Source: Verrucomicrobiota bacterium (GTDB lineage: Bacteria; Verrucomicrobiota; Verrucomicrobiia; Verrucomicrobiales; DEV007). Taken from it: a DNA stretch of 64,000 bases. The stretch is taken from the NCBI GenBank assembly GCA_018970725.1, contig JAGWVU010000023.1, positions 1-64,000 of the forward strand, given 5' to 3'. Numbering within the stretch: the stretch's first letter is position 1; each line of letters opens with the position of its first letter. Both the position numbers and the translations under genes were made by a program. Positions 15,691-25,181 of the stretch are shown here, piece after piece. Under the pieces are notes generated by a model. That model saw only the letters and a list, made by a program, of their open reading frames with translations, was not told where the DNA came from and made no database searches.

Positions 15691-18042
15691 ATGAAACGTC
15701 CCGCGAAGCAACTGCTGCAAGCCGCCGCGTTCGGTTTTTGCGCCTTGCCGCTTCATGGGGCGGACGACAAGGGAAAAGCCGCGATCGCCTTCTTCGAGTC
15801 GAAGATCCGCCCGGCCCTTGTCAAGCACTGTTACGAATGCCATTCCGAGGACTCGAAGAAGCTCGGAGGCAAGCTGCGCCTCGACACGAAGGAGCAAACG
15901 CTCAAGGGCGGTGAATCCGGCCCGGCACTCGTGGCTGGCAAGCCGGAGGAATCGCTCCTCATCTTCGCCCTGAAATGGGAGGACAATCTCGAGATGCCGC
16001 CGGACGAACCGCTCCCGCCCGCGGTCATCGCCGACTTCGAAAAATGGATCGCGATGGGCGCGCCCGATCCGCGCGTCGGACCGCCCGTGCCGGTCGCCCG
16101 GTTCGTCGAAACGAAGACGACCCACTGGTCCTTCCAACCCGTCAAAAACCCACCCGTGCCCCCGGTGAAAAACGCGGAGTGGCCGAAGTCGGAAGTGGAC
16201 CGCTTTCTCCTGGCCGAAATCGAGAGGGCGGGTCTCAAACCCACCGGTGACGCCGCGCCGGAGGTGCTCATACGCCGTCTGAGCTTTGACCTGACCGGGT
16301 TGGCGCCGTCCTACGAACGGGTCCGCTCCTTCGTTGCCGATCACCGGGGCCGCGTGGATGAAGCGGTCGCCGCGCTCGTCGATGAACTGCTCGACTCGCC
16401 GCACTTCGGCGAACGCTGGGGGCGCCACTGGCTCGACGTCGCCCGCTACGGCGAGTCCAACGGGAACGACGGACTCAGCCGCAACGCAACCTTTCCCCAT
16501 GCCTGGCGTTACCGCGACCACGTCATCGCCGCTTACAACGCGGACCAGCGGTTTGATGACTTCGTCAGGGAACAGGTCGCCGGCGACCTCATGACCGCGG
16601 CGGATGACGCCGGTCGCGACCGCCAGCTCGTCGCGACCGGATTTCTTGCCCTCGGCGCGAAGCCCGCCAAGGCGATGAACGAGAATTTCGAGATGGATGT
16701 CGTCGACGACCAGATCGCCGTGGTCGGTTCCGGCCTGCTCGGTCTCAGCATCGCCTGCGCGCGCTGCCACGATCACAAGCACGATCCCATCCCGGCCCGG
16801 GACTACTACGCCCTCGCCGGTATCTTCAAGAGCACCGAGACGATGTGGGGCATGGCCGCTTATGAGGGGCTCACCGCGCCTTCGACCGACCTGCATGTGC
16901 TCAGGGCCGCGCCGAAGTGGTCGCCTCCGGCTGGCTTCGTCGAGACCGTCGTGCCAATCCAATCGGACACGGGCAAACCCCGGGCGATTCCGAAATCGAA
17001 ATGGCCCGATGGAACTCCGCTTGCGATGGGCGCGCGCGACCGCCCCGCGCCGGAGGACGCCCGCATCAACCTGAAGGGCGAATCGGGGAAACCCGGCGAC
17101 CGCGTCCCGCGAGGCTTCCTCAGCGCCTGCGTCATGCCCGGTGGGAAGGTCGTGGAAAAGAAGAGCGACAGCGGACGCCTCGAGCTCGCGGAGTGGATCA
17201 CGCGACCCGATCACCCGCTCACCGCGCGGGTTTACGTGAACCGCGTCTGGCAACATCTCTTCGGCGAGGGGATCGTCGCCACGCCGGATGATTTCGGGAT
17301 CTACGGAGCGAAGCCGAGCCACCCCGACCTGCTCGATTTCCTCGCGGCGCGTTTTGTGAAGGAACTCCGCTGGTCGACGAAGGCTCTGATCCGCGAGCTC
17401 GTTCTGACCCGTGCCTACCAACTCGACAGCGCGGCGGGTCCGGAATTGGTCGAGGCCGACCCCGAGAACCGGCTCCTCACCCGCCATTTGCGCCGGCGCC
17501 TCGATGCCGAGGCGATCCGTGACCGTCTCCTCACCGCCACGGGCGAACTCGACCTGACGCCTCCGCACGGTTCCGTCATCCGCCACCGTGATATCATGGT
17601 GCAACTCGCGGGGAATCTGCACGAGCCGAGCCGGCACCGCAGTGTTTACCTCTGTTACCTCCGCAACTCGCCGCCGCCCGAACTCGCGCCGTTCGACCTC
17701 CCGGATTCCCTCGCCGTGGCCGGCAAACGCGAGTCGAGCGCCTCGCCCGCCCAGTCACTCTTTTTCCTCAACAGCCCCTTTGTCGTCGCGCGGTCGCGTC
17801 TCCTCGCCCGCAAGCTCGCCGGCCCGGACCGGAGCGACGAGGCCATCGCGACCGACGCGATCCGCAGGACCCTGGCCCGCGACGCCCGGGACGGCGAGGT
17901 CGCCCGGGCCGTCAGCCTGGTCCGGGACGCGGACGCGCAATTTTCCCAGCTCCAGCCCGATGCGACAACACGTCGTGAATGGGCCTGGGCCACCGCCTGC
18001 CAAGCGCTTCTGGCCACCAACGAGTTCCGTTATGTCGACTAA
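15691..18042 (+). CDS. Planctomycete-type cytochrome c with DUF1549 and DUF1553 domains
   Basis: The product is 783 residues. A signal peptide ('[19 protein letters not shown]') precedes a planctomycete cytochrome domain with one haem motif CYECH (about residue 47). The DUF1549 region follows ('[16 protein letters not shown]', '[16 protein letters not shown]') and DUF1553 ('[17 protein letters not shown]', '[11 protein letters not shown]', '[12 protein letters not shown]'). An additional '[12 protein letters not shown]' motif lies near residue 360. These proteins are exported and abundant in Planctomycetota and Verrucomicrobiota; their role is thought to be in polymer catabolism or redox but is unproven. 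The chosen ATG precedes the signal peptide; an upstream TTG is less likely. The 3' end overlaps the DUF1501 gene by 11 nt. Confidence 0.92.
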   Translation: MKRPAKQLLQAAAFGFCALPLHGADDKGKAAIAFFESKIRPALVKHCYECHSEDSKKLGGKLRLDTKEQTLKGGESGPALVAGKPEESLLIFALKWEDNLEMPPDEPLPPAVIADFEKWIAMGAPDPRVGPPVPVARFVETKTTHWSFQPVKNPPVPPVKNAEWPKSEVDRFLLAEIERAGLKPTGDAAPEVLIRRLSFDLTGLAPSYERVRSFVADHRGRVDEAVAALVDELLDSPHFGERWGRHWLDVARYGESNGNDGLSRNATFPHAWRYRDHVIAAYNADQRFDDFVREQVAGDLMTAADDAGRDRQLVATGFLALGAKPAKAMNENFEMDVVDDQIAVVGSGLLGLSIACARCHDHKHDPIPARDYYALAGIFKSTETMWGMAAYEGLTAPSTDLHVLRAAPKWSPPAGFVETVVPIQSDTGKPRAIPKSKWPDGTPLAMGARDRPAPEDARINLKGESGKPGDRVPRGFLSACVMPGGKVVEKKSDSGRLELAEWITRPDHPLTARVYVNRVWQHLFGEGIVATPDDFGIYGAKPSHPDLLDFLAARFVKELRWSTKALIRELVLTRAYQLDSAAGPELVEADPENRLLTRHLRRRLDAEAIRDRLLTATGELDLTPPHGSVIRHRDIMVQLAGNLHEPSRHRSVYLCYLRNSPPPELAPFDLPDSLAVAGKRESSASPAQSLFFLNSPFVVARSRLLARKLAGPDRSDEAIATDAIRRTLARDARDGEVARAVSLVRDADAQFSQLQPDATTRREWAWATACQALLATNEFRYVD

Positions 18043-19387
18043 TCCGCCCTTCTCCCGCCGCTCGCTCCTCCGTCAGGCCTCCTGCGGATTCGGCTACCTC
18101 GCCTTTTCGGCATTGTGTCAGGAACGGGTCCTTGCCGCCTCTTCCGACCTGTCCGCCAAGCCCACCCGTTTTCCAGCCCGGGCGAAACGGGTCATCTTCC
18201 TCTGCATGAGCGGCGGCCCCGCCCAGCTCGACACCTTCGACTACAAACCGCAGACCGGACACAAGAAGCATCCCGGTTCCGTCTTCCCGTTCTCCCGGCA
18301 CGGCCGGAGCGGGCTCTGGATCTCCGAACTGATGCCCGAGACCGCGAAGCACGCCGACAAGCTCTGCCTCCTCAACGGCATGCACGCCGACACCGGGAAC
18401 CACGCCCAGAGCTTTCACCAACTCCATACCGGCGACCGGCTCCGCAAGCGCCCCAGCCTTGGGGCTTGGATCAGCTACGGACTCGGCACGGAAAACCAGG
18501 ACCTGCCCGGCTTCGTCAGTCTCAACACCGCGAAACCCCAAGTCTATTCGAGCGCCTTCCTGCCCACCGTCCACTCGGGGACCCCGCTCGGGATCAATGG
18601 TGAGAACATGAGCCGGGCGACGATCCCGAACATCTCCGGCGATCACCTGCCCGCCGCTCTCAAACGCCGCCAGCTCGACCTCGTCCAAGCGATGAACCGC
18701 GAGCATGCTTCACTCCGCGCCGGGGATGAAGCCCTTGAATCCGTGATCGCCTCGATGGAACTCGGTTTCCGCATGCAGACCGAGGCCCCCGGCCTCCTTG
18801 ACACCCGAACCGAGCCTGCCGGGGTGCTGGCCCGATACCGGGTCGGCCACAGCGTTTCCGAAGGCACCTGCAAACCTTCCGATTTCGGACGGCAATGCCT
18901 TCTGGCACGCCGTTTCATCGAGGCCGGAGTCCGTTTCGTGGAGGTGAACCACGGCAGTTGGGACCAACACCAGAACCACCGCCGCGATCTCAAGGCAAAC
19001 TGCGAGGCGACCGACGCGCCCATCGCCGCCCTGCTCGAGGACCTCGACCAGCGCGGACTTCTCGAGGACACCCTCGTGGTCTGGGGCGGTGAATTCGGAC
19101 GCCCCGGCCTGACCCCCGGCGATGGCAAGAACGAGACCGGCCACAACGCCAATGGTTTCACCTTCTGGCTCGCCGGCGGCGGCGTGAAGGGCGGCCACGT
19201 CCACGGTCGGACCGACGAGACCGGAGCGCGCGCGGTCGAGGGCAAGGTCCATTTCCGCGATCTTCATGCCACGATCCTCCACCTCATGGGCCTTGCACCG
19301 AACGAACTGACCTATCGCCATGAAGGCCGCGCCCATCGGCTGACCGGGCCGGAGGGCGGCCAAGTGGTGAAGGAAATTCTGGCGTGA
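18032..19387 (+). CDS. DUF1501 domain-containing exported protein
   Basis: The product is 451 residues. The N-terminus '[22 protein letters not shown]' is a twin-arginine-type signal. DUF1501 hallmarks are '[23 protein letters not shown]', '[20 protein letters not shown]', '[18 protein letters not shown]' and '[14 protein letters not shown]' followed by '[15 protein letters not shown]', giving an alkaline-phosphatase/sulfatase-like fold. The gene overlaps the DUF1549/DUF1553 gene by 11 nt, the usual genomic pairing of these two families, so the products very likely act together in the periplasm. No substrate is known. The start lies inside the overlap and is the only one giving the Tat-like signal. 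Confidence 0.92.
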   Translation: MSTNPPFSRRSLLRQASCGFGYLAFSALCQERVLAASSDLSAKPTRFPARAKRVIFLCMSGGPAQLDTFDYKPQTGHKKHPGSVFPFSRHGRSGLWISELMPETAKHADKLCLLNGMHADTGNHAQSFHQLHTGDRLRKRPSLGAWISYGLGTENQDLPGFVSLNTAKPQVYSSAFLPTVHSGTPLGINGENMSRATIPNISGDHLPAALKRRQLDLVQAMNREHASLRAGDEALESVIASMELGFRMQTEAPGLLDTRTEPAGVLARYRVGHSVSEGTCKPSDFGRQCLLARRFIEAGVRFVEVNHGSWDQHQNHRRDLKANCEATDAPIAALLEDLDQRGLLEDTLVVWGGEFGRPGLTPGDGKNETGHNANGFTFWLAGGGVKGGHVHGRTDETGARAVEGKVHFRDLHATILHLMGLAPNELTYRHEGRAHRLTGPEGGQVVKEILA

Positions 19388-19493
19388 GAAAAGAGAGCCC
19401 CCAGCTTGTCGGTTCCCTTCTCCGAACCTCATACCTCCCGCAACCCGGCGGCAAAGAGGAAGATCGCGGTGCGCCGCAAATGCCGGGCCCCAT

Positions 19494-19937
19494 TTATTGC
19501 ACCAAGCCGGCGGCGGTGTCCACGACGGCAGGTTGCGGCAATCCCTGCGGTTCCGCCGTGACGGGAGCGGGCTTTCCGGGGGCGCTCGGAGCCACGCCCT
19601 CGGCCAAGCCCGACGGCACGCGGATGGTGTTCCCCGCCACGATGAAGTCGCTGGTGAGTTGGTTCGCCGCCTTGATCTCCTTGACCGAAGTCTTGTAGGC
19701 CCGGGCGATGGTCCAGAGGGAATCTCCCTCCTGAATCTTGTAATCGACCAGCGGTTTATCGGAAGGCACGGCAGCGGGTGCCGCCCCCTGAACCCCGGGA
19801 CCGGCAGACGGAGCCGGCATCGCGGCGGCCCCTTGCGGCGGCAATTTCCCGCCTCCCCCGCACGCGCAGAGGGCCAGGGCGGTGATCAGCGAAAGACCGA
19901 TTGAAACGGTGGTCGGGAAGGGAGGCAGGCTGGACAT
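19494..19937 (-). CDS. LysM-domain lipoprotein
   Basis: The product is 147 residues. A hydrophobic N-terminus ends in 'LALCAC', a likely lipobox, followed by Gly/Pro/Ala-rich linker. One LysM domain lies at about 65-110: 'YKIQEGDSLWTIARAYKTSVKEIKAAN' then 'FIVAGNTIRVP'. LysM binds peptidoglycan or other N-acetylglucosamine polymers, so the protein probably tethers the outer membrane to the wall. No catalytic domain is attached. The start is the ATG preceding the signal sequence. It is convergent with the DUF1501 gene and divergent from the following hydrolase. Confidence 0.85.
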   Translation of the reverse strand: MSSLPPFPTTVSIGLSLITALALCACGGGGKLPPQGAAAMPAPSAGPGVQGAAPAAVPSDKPLVDYKIQEGDSLWTIARAYKTSVKEIKAANQLTSDFIVAGNTIRVPSGLAEGVAPSAPGKPAPVTAEPQGLPQPAVVDTAAGLVQ

Positions 19938-20035
19938 GGCAGTTTCATAGCACAAACTCCATGCATCGGGAAAATTTTTCCTGACACTTCGTGCCTTGAC
20001 TTCCCGTGATGGGGAGGGTTAACCCGATCTCCGCC

Positions 20036-22198
20036 ATGCCCGCGCCCCGCTTGTCCAGCCTTTTCCTGTTCTGCAGCCTGCTCACCCTCCAGGCCGCCGA
20101 TGTCCGGCACGCCGCGCCCCGCACCCTGAACGGCGAGTTCCCCTTCCACCCGGTGGCCTCCGCGGAAGCCTGGGAAGCCCGTCGCGACGATATCGCTTCC
20201 CGCATCCAAGTCGCCGCCGGACTCTGGCCGATGCCCTCGAAGGCTTCGCTGAACGCGGTGATCCATGGCACGGTTGACCGGGGCGACCACCAGGTGGATC
20301 GCGTCTTCTTCGAATCGCTTCCGGGCCATTTCGTCTCCGGCTCCCTCTACCGGCCGGCCGGGGCCTCCCTCGCTCATGGTCTCAAGGAGGGCAAAAGGGC
20401 CGCGGTCCTTTGCCCGCACGGCCATTGGAACAACGGACGCTTTTATGACGCCGGCGACGCCAGGGGACAGGAGGAGATCCGGGTCGGGGCCGAGGTTCTC
20501 ATCAACCCCGCCCGCTTCCCGGTGCAAGCCCGCTGCGTGCAACTGGCCCGGATGGGCTGCGTCGTCTTTCTTTATGACATGATCGGTTACGCCGATTCCC
20601 TTCAGTTCCCGGAGCATCGCAACGGTCCCCGCCCGGAGATGACGTCGCCCGCGCCCGGCCAGTGGGGCTTCGTCAGTCCTCAGGCGACCGCCCGGCTCCA
20701 GACGAACTTCGGCCTCCAGACGTGGAACAGCGTGCGGGCGCTCGACTTCCTCCTCGGATTGCCGGGGATCGACACGGACCGGGTGCTGGTCACCGGCGCC
20801 AGCGGTGGGGCCACCCAAACGATGATGCTGGGCGCGATCGACCACCGGGTCCGCTCCGCCTTTCCCTGCGTCATGGTCTCGACCGCGATGCAAGGCGGTT
20901 GCACCTGTGAGAATGGTCTCCTCCTGCGGATCGGTCAGGGCAACATCGACATTGCTGCCGCCCTCGCCCCACGCCCTCTCGGCCTGACTGCGGCCGATGA
21001 CTGGACGATCGACCTGGAGCGGAAAGGCCACCCCGACCTCCTCCATCTTTATCAGATGCTCGGGGCCGCGGACCGCTATGAGGCCCACTTCGACATCCAG
21101 TTCAAGCACAACTACAACCACGTCGCGCGCACGCACCTCTACCAGTTCGCGAACCGGCACCTTGCCCTCGGCCTGGCATCGCCGGTGAGCGAGAGTGATT
21201 TCCAACCTCTTTCCAAGGAGGAACTCACGGTTTGGACCGCGGCCCACCCGGCCCCGTCCGGCGACAAGGTCGGACCGACGCATGAAAAAGCGGTCTGCCT
21301 CTGGTGGGAGCAAGACTCCGCCCGGCAAATCGACCCTCTGCTGCGTCCATCGGATGCGGACAGCCTGCGCCGTGCCCGGGAAGTGCTCGGGACCGCCACC
21401 CGCGTCATGATCGGTCGGGACTTGCCCGCGGCGGCAAGCTGTGAGTTCGAGATCACCGGGAAACGCCAACAGGCGGACCACACCCGGCTCGCCGGGCTCA
21501 TCAGGCTCCCTTCCCGCGGCGAGGAAGTTCCCGCCGTCTTCCTCCACCCCTCCGGTTGGAATGGCACGGTGGTTCTTTGGATGACCCCGCGTGGCACCGC
21601 CGCCCTGGAAGCCGACCCCTCCGTGACCCGGTTGCTGAATGAAGGATACTGCGTGGCCGGCATCGATCTCTTCGGCACCACAGACCCCAAGGTCACCGAA
21701 AATCCCAACACCCCTTATTCGGCCAACGCGAACAAGCCCGGGGAGGGTTGGCAACTTTCTCCAGTCTACTACTACGGCTACAACGACTCCCTCTTCGCCC
21801 GCCGGGTGCACGATCTCCTCACCACGATCTCTTTCGTGCGCCATCATCCCGATTGGAAAGTCCAATCGGTCGCCGTGGCCGGAATGGAGGGGGCCGGTCA
21901 CTGGGTGGCCGCAGCCCGCGCCATCGCCGGTCCGGCCATCGATCGCTGCGCCGTCGACACCGGAACTTTCCGCTTTGCCGATCTTCCTGATTTCTGGCAC
22001 GCGGATTTCCTGCCCGGCTCCGTCAAGTATGGCGACGTGGAAGGACTGCTCGTTCAGTCTGCGCCGCATCCGCTCTGGGTGCGCAACCCGGCCGGGAAAA
22101 CCAGTGCGGCTCTCCGGGCGACCTACGGTGTGACCAACAGCGAAGGATCACTCCACTTCGGAGACTCCGATGTGGTCGACTTCCTGACCGCCAAATGA
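20036..22198 (+). CDS. Secreted alpha/beta hydrolase, acetylxylan-esterase-like
   Basis: About 720 residues. A signal peptide ('SSLFLFCSLLTLQA') precedes an alpha/beta-hydrolase domain with 'AAVLCPHGHWNNGRF', 'VFLYDMIGYADS' and the nucleophile elbow 'VTGASGGATQTM' (Ser near residue 270). 'HNYNHVARTHLYQFANRHL' may supply the catalytic His. A second part (about 460-720) repeats a hydrolase-like architecture ('EEVPAVFLHPSG', 'YCVAGIDLFGTTD', 'VAVAGMEGAGHWVAAARAI') in which the elbow reads GMEGAG, with Glu in place of Ser, so that half is probably non-catalytic. Family resemblance is to acetyl-xylan esterases/dienelactone-type hydrolases, suggesting removal of acyl groups from polysaccharides. 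The ATG at 20036 is chosen for its signal peptide; a GTG at 20006 is also in frame. Confidence 0.78.
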   Translation: MPAPRLSSLFLFCSLLTLQAADVRHAAPRTLNGEFPFHPVASAEAWEARRDDIASRIQVAAGLWPMPSKASLNAVIHGTVDRGDHQVDRVFFESLPGHFVSGSLYRPAGASLAHGLKEGKRAAVLCPHGHWNNGRFYDAGDARGQEEIRVGAEVLINPARFPVQARCVQLARMGCVVFLYDMIGYADSLQFPEHRNGPRPEMTSPAPGQWGFVSPQATARLQTNFGLQTWNSVRALDFLLGLPGIDTDRVLVTGASGGATQTMMLGAIDHRVRSAFPCVMVSTAMQGGCTCENGLLLRIGQGNIDIAAALAPRPLGLTAADDWTIDLERKGHPDLLHLYQMLGAADRYEAHFDIQFKHNYNHVARTHLYQFANRHLALGLASPVSESDFQPLSKEELTVWTAAHPAPSGDKVGPTHEKAVCLWWEQDSARQIDPLLRPSDADSLRRAREVLGTATRVMIGRDLPAAASCEFEITGKRQQADHTRLAGLIRLPSRGEEVPAVFLHPSGWNGTVVLWMTPRGTAALEADPSVTRLLNEGYCVAGIDLFGTTDPKVTENPNTPYSANANKPGEGWQLSPVYYYGYNDSLFARRVHDLLTTISFVRHHPDWKVQSVAVAGMEGAGHWVAAARAIAGPAIDRCAVDTGTFRFADLPDFWHADFLPGSVKYGDVEGLLVQSAPHPLWVRNPAGKTSAALRATYGVTNSEGSLHFGDSDVVDFLTAK

Positions 22199-22204
22199 TT
22201 CCGG

Positions 22205-23035
22205 TTAACCGCCGGGCTTGGTCAGCAAGATCTGCACCGTGGCCCCGCTGCGCAGGGTCAGCTTGGGGTTGTCGATGACGAGTTGGATCCGGACCGTGGC
22301 GGTGGCCGGATCAATGACCGGGGAAACGAACTCCACGGACCCGCGCACCACCACCGGCGCACCGTCCTCGACCCGCAGGTTGAGGGAATCACCCTTCTTG
22401 AGGCCCCGGGCGAAAGCGGCCGGCACATGCCCGATGCACTTGAGCCGGTCGATCTCGACCACCCGGACGAGGTAGTCATCCGGGCGCGCGGAAGCGAGGG
22501 AGACCGATTCTGCGATGTCCTTGGAAATATCCACGACGATGCCATCGATCGGGGAGGTCAACACCCTTCGCTTCAGTTCCGCCTCGATCTGGCGCACCTC
22601 AAGCCGGAAACTTTTCTGCTCTTCCTCGGCGATAATCTGGTTTCCCTTGGCTTGAACCAAGAGCGCCTTTTGGCGGGCCAGCTCCGCGGAGTTGGACGTG
22701 CCACTGGTCACCAAACGTTCCAGTTGATCGTGCCGTTGCTGTTGCAAGTCGACCTCGGCCTGGGTCGCCATCAATTTGCCAACTCCCTCCGCATTGATCC
22801 GGGCAATGGCGAGCCGGGACTCCGTGATCTCGTTGTCGAGAAGGAGCAGGACATCCCCGGGAGCCACGTGATCCCCTTCCTTGACCCGGATTTCCGAAAT
22901 GATGCCAGTCTCGATCGACGAAATCTCGATGGATCGGTAGGGCTCGAGATAGGAGAGGACCTCGTCCTCCGCCCGGGCCGGCCCGAGGAAGAGATGGAGG
23001 CAGAGGGCGCAGAGGAAAAACCGGCGTTGCATCAT
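22205..23035 (-). CDS. HlyD/RND-type periplasmic adaptor protein
   Basis: The product is 276 residues. A signal peptide ('RRFFLCALCLHLFLGPARA') is followed by a lipoyl/barrel-sandwich half ('IETGIISEIRVKEGDHVAPGDVLLLLDN'), a helical hairpin (about 75-150) and the second lipoyl half ('LTSPIDGIVVDI'), then a beta-barrel region. This is the membrane-fusion adaptor fold used by RND, ABC (HlyD) and similar exporters. No transporter gene (RND, ABC, MFS) is next to it; instead a SecA paralogue lies immediately upstream, whose stop overlaps a GTG at 23062 as GTGA. I use the ATG at 23035 because it gives a standard signal peptide; the GTG start would couple translation to the SecA gene. Confidence 0.85.
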   Translation of the reverse strand: MMQRRFFLCALCLHLFLGPARAEDEVLSYLEPYRSIEISSIETGIISEIRVKEGDHVAPGDVLLLLDNEITESRLAIARINAEGVGKLMATQAEVDLQQQRHDQLERLVTSGTSNSAELARQKALLVQAKGNQIIAEEEQKSFRLEVRQIEAELKRRVLTSPIDGIVVDISKDIAESVSLASARPDDYLVRVVEIDRLKCIGHVPAAFARGLKKGDSLNLRVEDGAPVVVRGSVEFVSPVIDPATATVRIQLVIDNPKLTLRSGATVQILLTKPGG

Positions 23036-23058
23036 GGGAAGTTCGGGGGCGGAAAAGG

Positions 23059-25014
23059 TCACGCGAGGTTGGATTTGATTTCGTCAAGCCACTTGTCCCG
23101 TTGCGCCAAGGCGAGGCGGGAATCATAACGCAGGCGTTCGACGGCCTGCTGCAGTCCATCGATCATTTCGCTGAATTTTCCAGAGACTTCGCCGGAACCA
23201 TCCGCCCGGGCCTTGCGGATCTTTTCGGATAGCCGGGGGGCATAGTGCTCCAGAAGATAGTCATCCGCGCTCACAAAAACCTGGGCGCTCCCGGGTTGCC
23301 CCTGACGCGCCCCCCGGCCGATCAACTGCCGGTCGATCCGAACCGATTCATTCCGCTCCACCGCGATCACATGCAGACCGCCGGCCGCGAGGGAGGCCGG
23401 GTCCAAGTCGATATGCGTTCCCCGTCCCGCCATGTTGGTGGCCAGCAAGACATGGCCGGGATCCCCCGCCCGGGCCACGATCTCGCTTTCCTCCGCATCT
23501 TGCTTGGCGGTGAGCAGGGTGAACGGCAGGCCCGCCTGCGAGAACACCTCCGCCAACGCCTCGCTGGCCCGGATGGTCCGCGTGCCCACCAAAACCGGCT
23601 GCCCGCGCCGATGCCGCGTCATCACTTCCCCGAGCACCGCCCGATACGCGGCTTCACGGGAGCTGAAGATCCGCTCCGGGAGCATCACCCGTTGGCCGGG
23701 CTTGTGCAAAGGCACCGTCTCCACCCCCATCCCGAAGAAATGCCAGAATTCCCCGGCGCTCTCGGCCGCCGTGCCCGTCAACCCGCAGATGGTGTCGTAG
23801 AGCCCGAAGTAACGCTGCCTCGTCACCGTCGCGGCGGAATCGTTCTCCGCCCGGATTTCCACGCATTCCTTGGCCTCAACCGCCTGATGCAAACCGTCAC
23901 GCCAGGTCCGTTCACTGAATCGCCGCCCCGTGAACTCGTCGATGATGCAGACTTTTTCCTCTTCATCGATCACGTAGCTGCCGTCACGCAAAAAGAAGTG
24001 CTCGGCGCGGAGCGCATTCAACACATAGGTCTGCCAAGGACGTCGCAACAGGTCCCAGGGAATGCCGGGGGCCTGATGGATGAGTTCAAAGCCTTCCCGG
24101 GTCAACGTCACGCCCCGCCGCGAGAGATCCAGGACAAAGTGCTCCTCCTCCCGCAGGTCCGCCGCCAGATCGCGGGCCGCATGATACGCCGCCTCACCTT
24201 CATTGCGTCCCGGCCCGGCCTCGCTGATGACCAGCGGGGAGCCGGCCTCATCGATCAACACGGAATCAACCTCGTCAATGATCGCGAAGTGCAAGCCGCG
24301 CTGGACGATTGCCGGTTCAGGATTTTCCAGGCCCATCAGCGCGTTGCGCAACCGCTCCCGGGGACCGGAACGCGGCGAGCGAAGCAACACGAGATGATCC
24401 CGCAGGTAATCAAACCCGAACTCATAACCTACACCGTAGGTCACATCGGCCGCGTAGGCCGCGCGTTTGGCTTCCGGCGTCCCGTCCTTGCCCTCGGGCA
24501 AATGGCGCACCGTCAACCCGAGATATTCAAAGATCGGAGTGGAGAATTCACAATCGCGCTTCGCCAAGTAACTGTTCACGGTCACGCAATGCACTCCCTT
24601 TCCAAAGAGCGAAAACGCGAAGGCCGGCAGCGACACCGCCAAAGTCTTCCCCTCCCCGGTCGCCATCTCCGCCACGGCCCCGCGCACCAGAATCAAACCT
24701 CCGATCAACTGCTCCGGGTAATGATACAAACCGGTCGTCCGCCGGGATGCCTCGCGAACCATCGCGAAGACTTCTTCCACCGTCTCTTCCAGATCCAGTT
24801 TCCCCGCCTTGGCCAGGGAACGCCAATGCCCGACCCGGGCCAGCATGTCCTCCCGGGACCGCCGGGCCATCGGCGCGGCCAAGGCCTCGATCCCTTGCAA
24901 CCGCTCCGCATCGGTCTTGTTCTTCTTCGCATCGGTGAACCGCTCCCAGCCACGCTTGAACTTCGCGCCGAGGAAAGCGCGCTTGTCATACTGGGAACCC
25001 AAACGGACGGCCAT
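23059..25014 (-). CDS. SecA-like preprotein translocase ATPase (accessory paralogue)
   Basis: About 651 residues, against about 800-900 for housekeeping SecA. The motor motifs are present: Walker A 'MATGEGKT' (near 105), DEAD-type 'DEVDSVLIDEAG', 'VGTRTIRASEALAE', motif V 'TNMAGRGTHIDL' and motif VI 'IGRGARQGQPGSAQVFVS'. The usual motif V 'TDMAGRGTDI' and motif VI 'GRQGDPG' are changed at D to H and D to Q. A preprotein cross-linking-type insertion is seen, but the C-terminal part is short and has no CxCxxxxxCH zinc motif for SecB. It follows a POTRA porin gene and precedes an HlyD adaptor on the same strand, which suggests a dedicated export job. The ATG at 25014 is preferred over an upstream TTG (25119). 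Confidence 0.82.
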   Translation of the reverse strand: MAVRLGSQYDKRAFLGAKFKRGWERFTDAKKNKTDAERLQGIEALAAPMARRSREDMLARVGHWRSLAKAGKLDLEETVEEVFAMVREASRRTTGLYHYPEQLIGGLILVRGAVAEMATGEGKTLAVSLPAFAFSLFGKGVHCVTVNSYLAKRDCEFSTPIFEYLGLTVRHLPEGKDGTPEAKRAAYAADVTYGVGYEFGFDYLRDHLVLLRSPRSGPRERLRNALMGLENPEPAIVQRGLHFAIIDEVDSVLIDEAGSPLVISEAGPGRNEGEAAYHAARDLAADLREEEHFVLDLSRRGVTLTREGFELIHQAPGIPWDLLRRPWQTYVLNALRAEHFFLRDGSYVIDEEEKVCIIDEFTGRRFSERTWRDGLHQAVEAKECVEIRAENDSAATVTRQRYFGLYDTICGLTGTAAESAGEFWHFFGMGVETVPLHKPGQRVMLPERIFSSREAAYRAVLGEVMTRHRRGQPVLVGTRTIRASEALAEVFSQAGLPFTLLTAKQDAEESEIVARAGDPGHVLLATNMAGRGTHIDLDPASLAAGGLHVIAVERNESVRIDRQLIGRGARQGQPGSAQVFVSADDYLLEHYAPRLSEKIRKARADGSGEVSGKFSEMIDGLQQAVERLRYDSRLALAQRDKWLDEIKSNLA

Positions 25015-25181
25015 ACGATTCAGTCGGGGGCGAGTTGCCCCCCCCAACTTTGCAACCTTGACCTTTTCTTGGACGTGAGTCGAGCGCGCATTGCTCAAGG
25101 TCGTGGTTCTCCGAGACAAAGAAACCCGCCCCCTTCCAATTGCGGACGTCAGAAGCTGGATCTGAGGAAGACCGGAGGTCC

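Noticed and set aside
15337-17637. 766-codon open frame antisense to the DUF1549/DUF1553 gene
   Set aside because: It is the mirror of a strongly biased high-GC coding frame; the product has no recognisable domain except its last ~60 codons, which lie outside the sense gene and are the exchanger remnant. The sense protein is a certain family member.
19886-22069. 727-codon open frame antisense to the esterase-like gene
   Set aside because: No known domain, low-complexity composition, and complete overlap with a well-supported hydrolase.
25026-25042. GGGGGC/GCCCCC hairpin before the SecA-like ATG as a riboswitch or attenuator
   Set aside because: Short simple-sequence stem, no T-tract or conserved aptamer features, and it would be coding if the upstream TTG were used.
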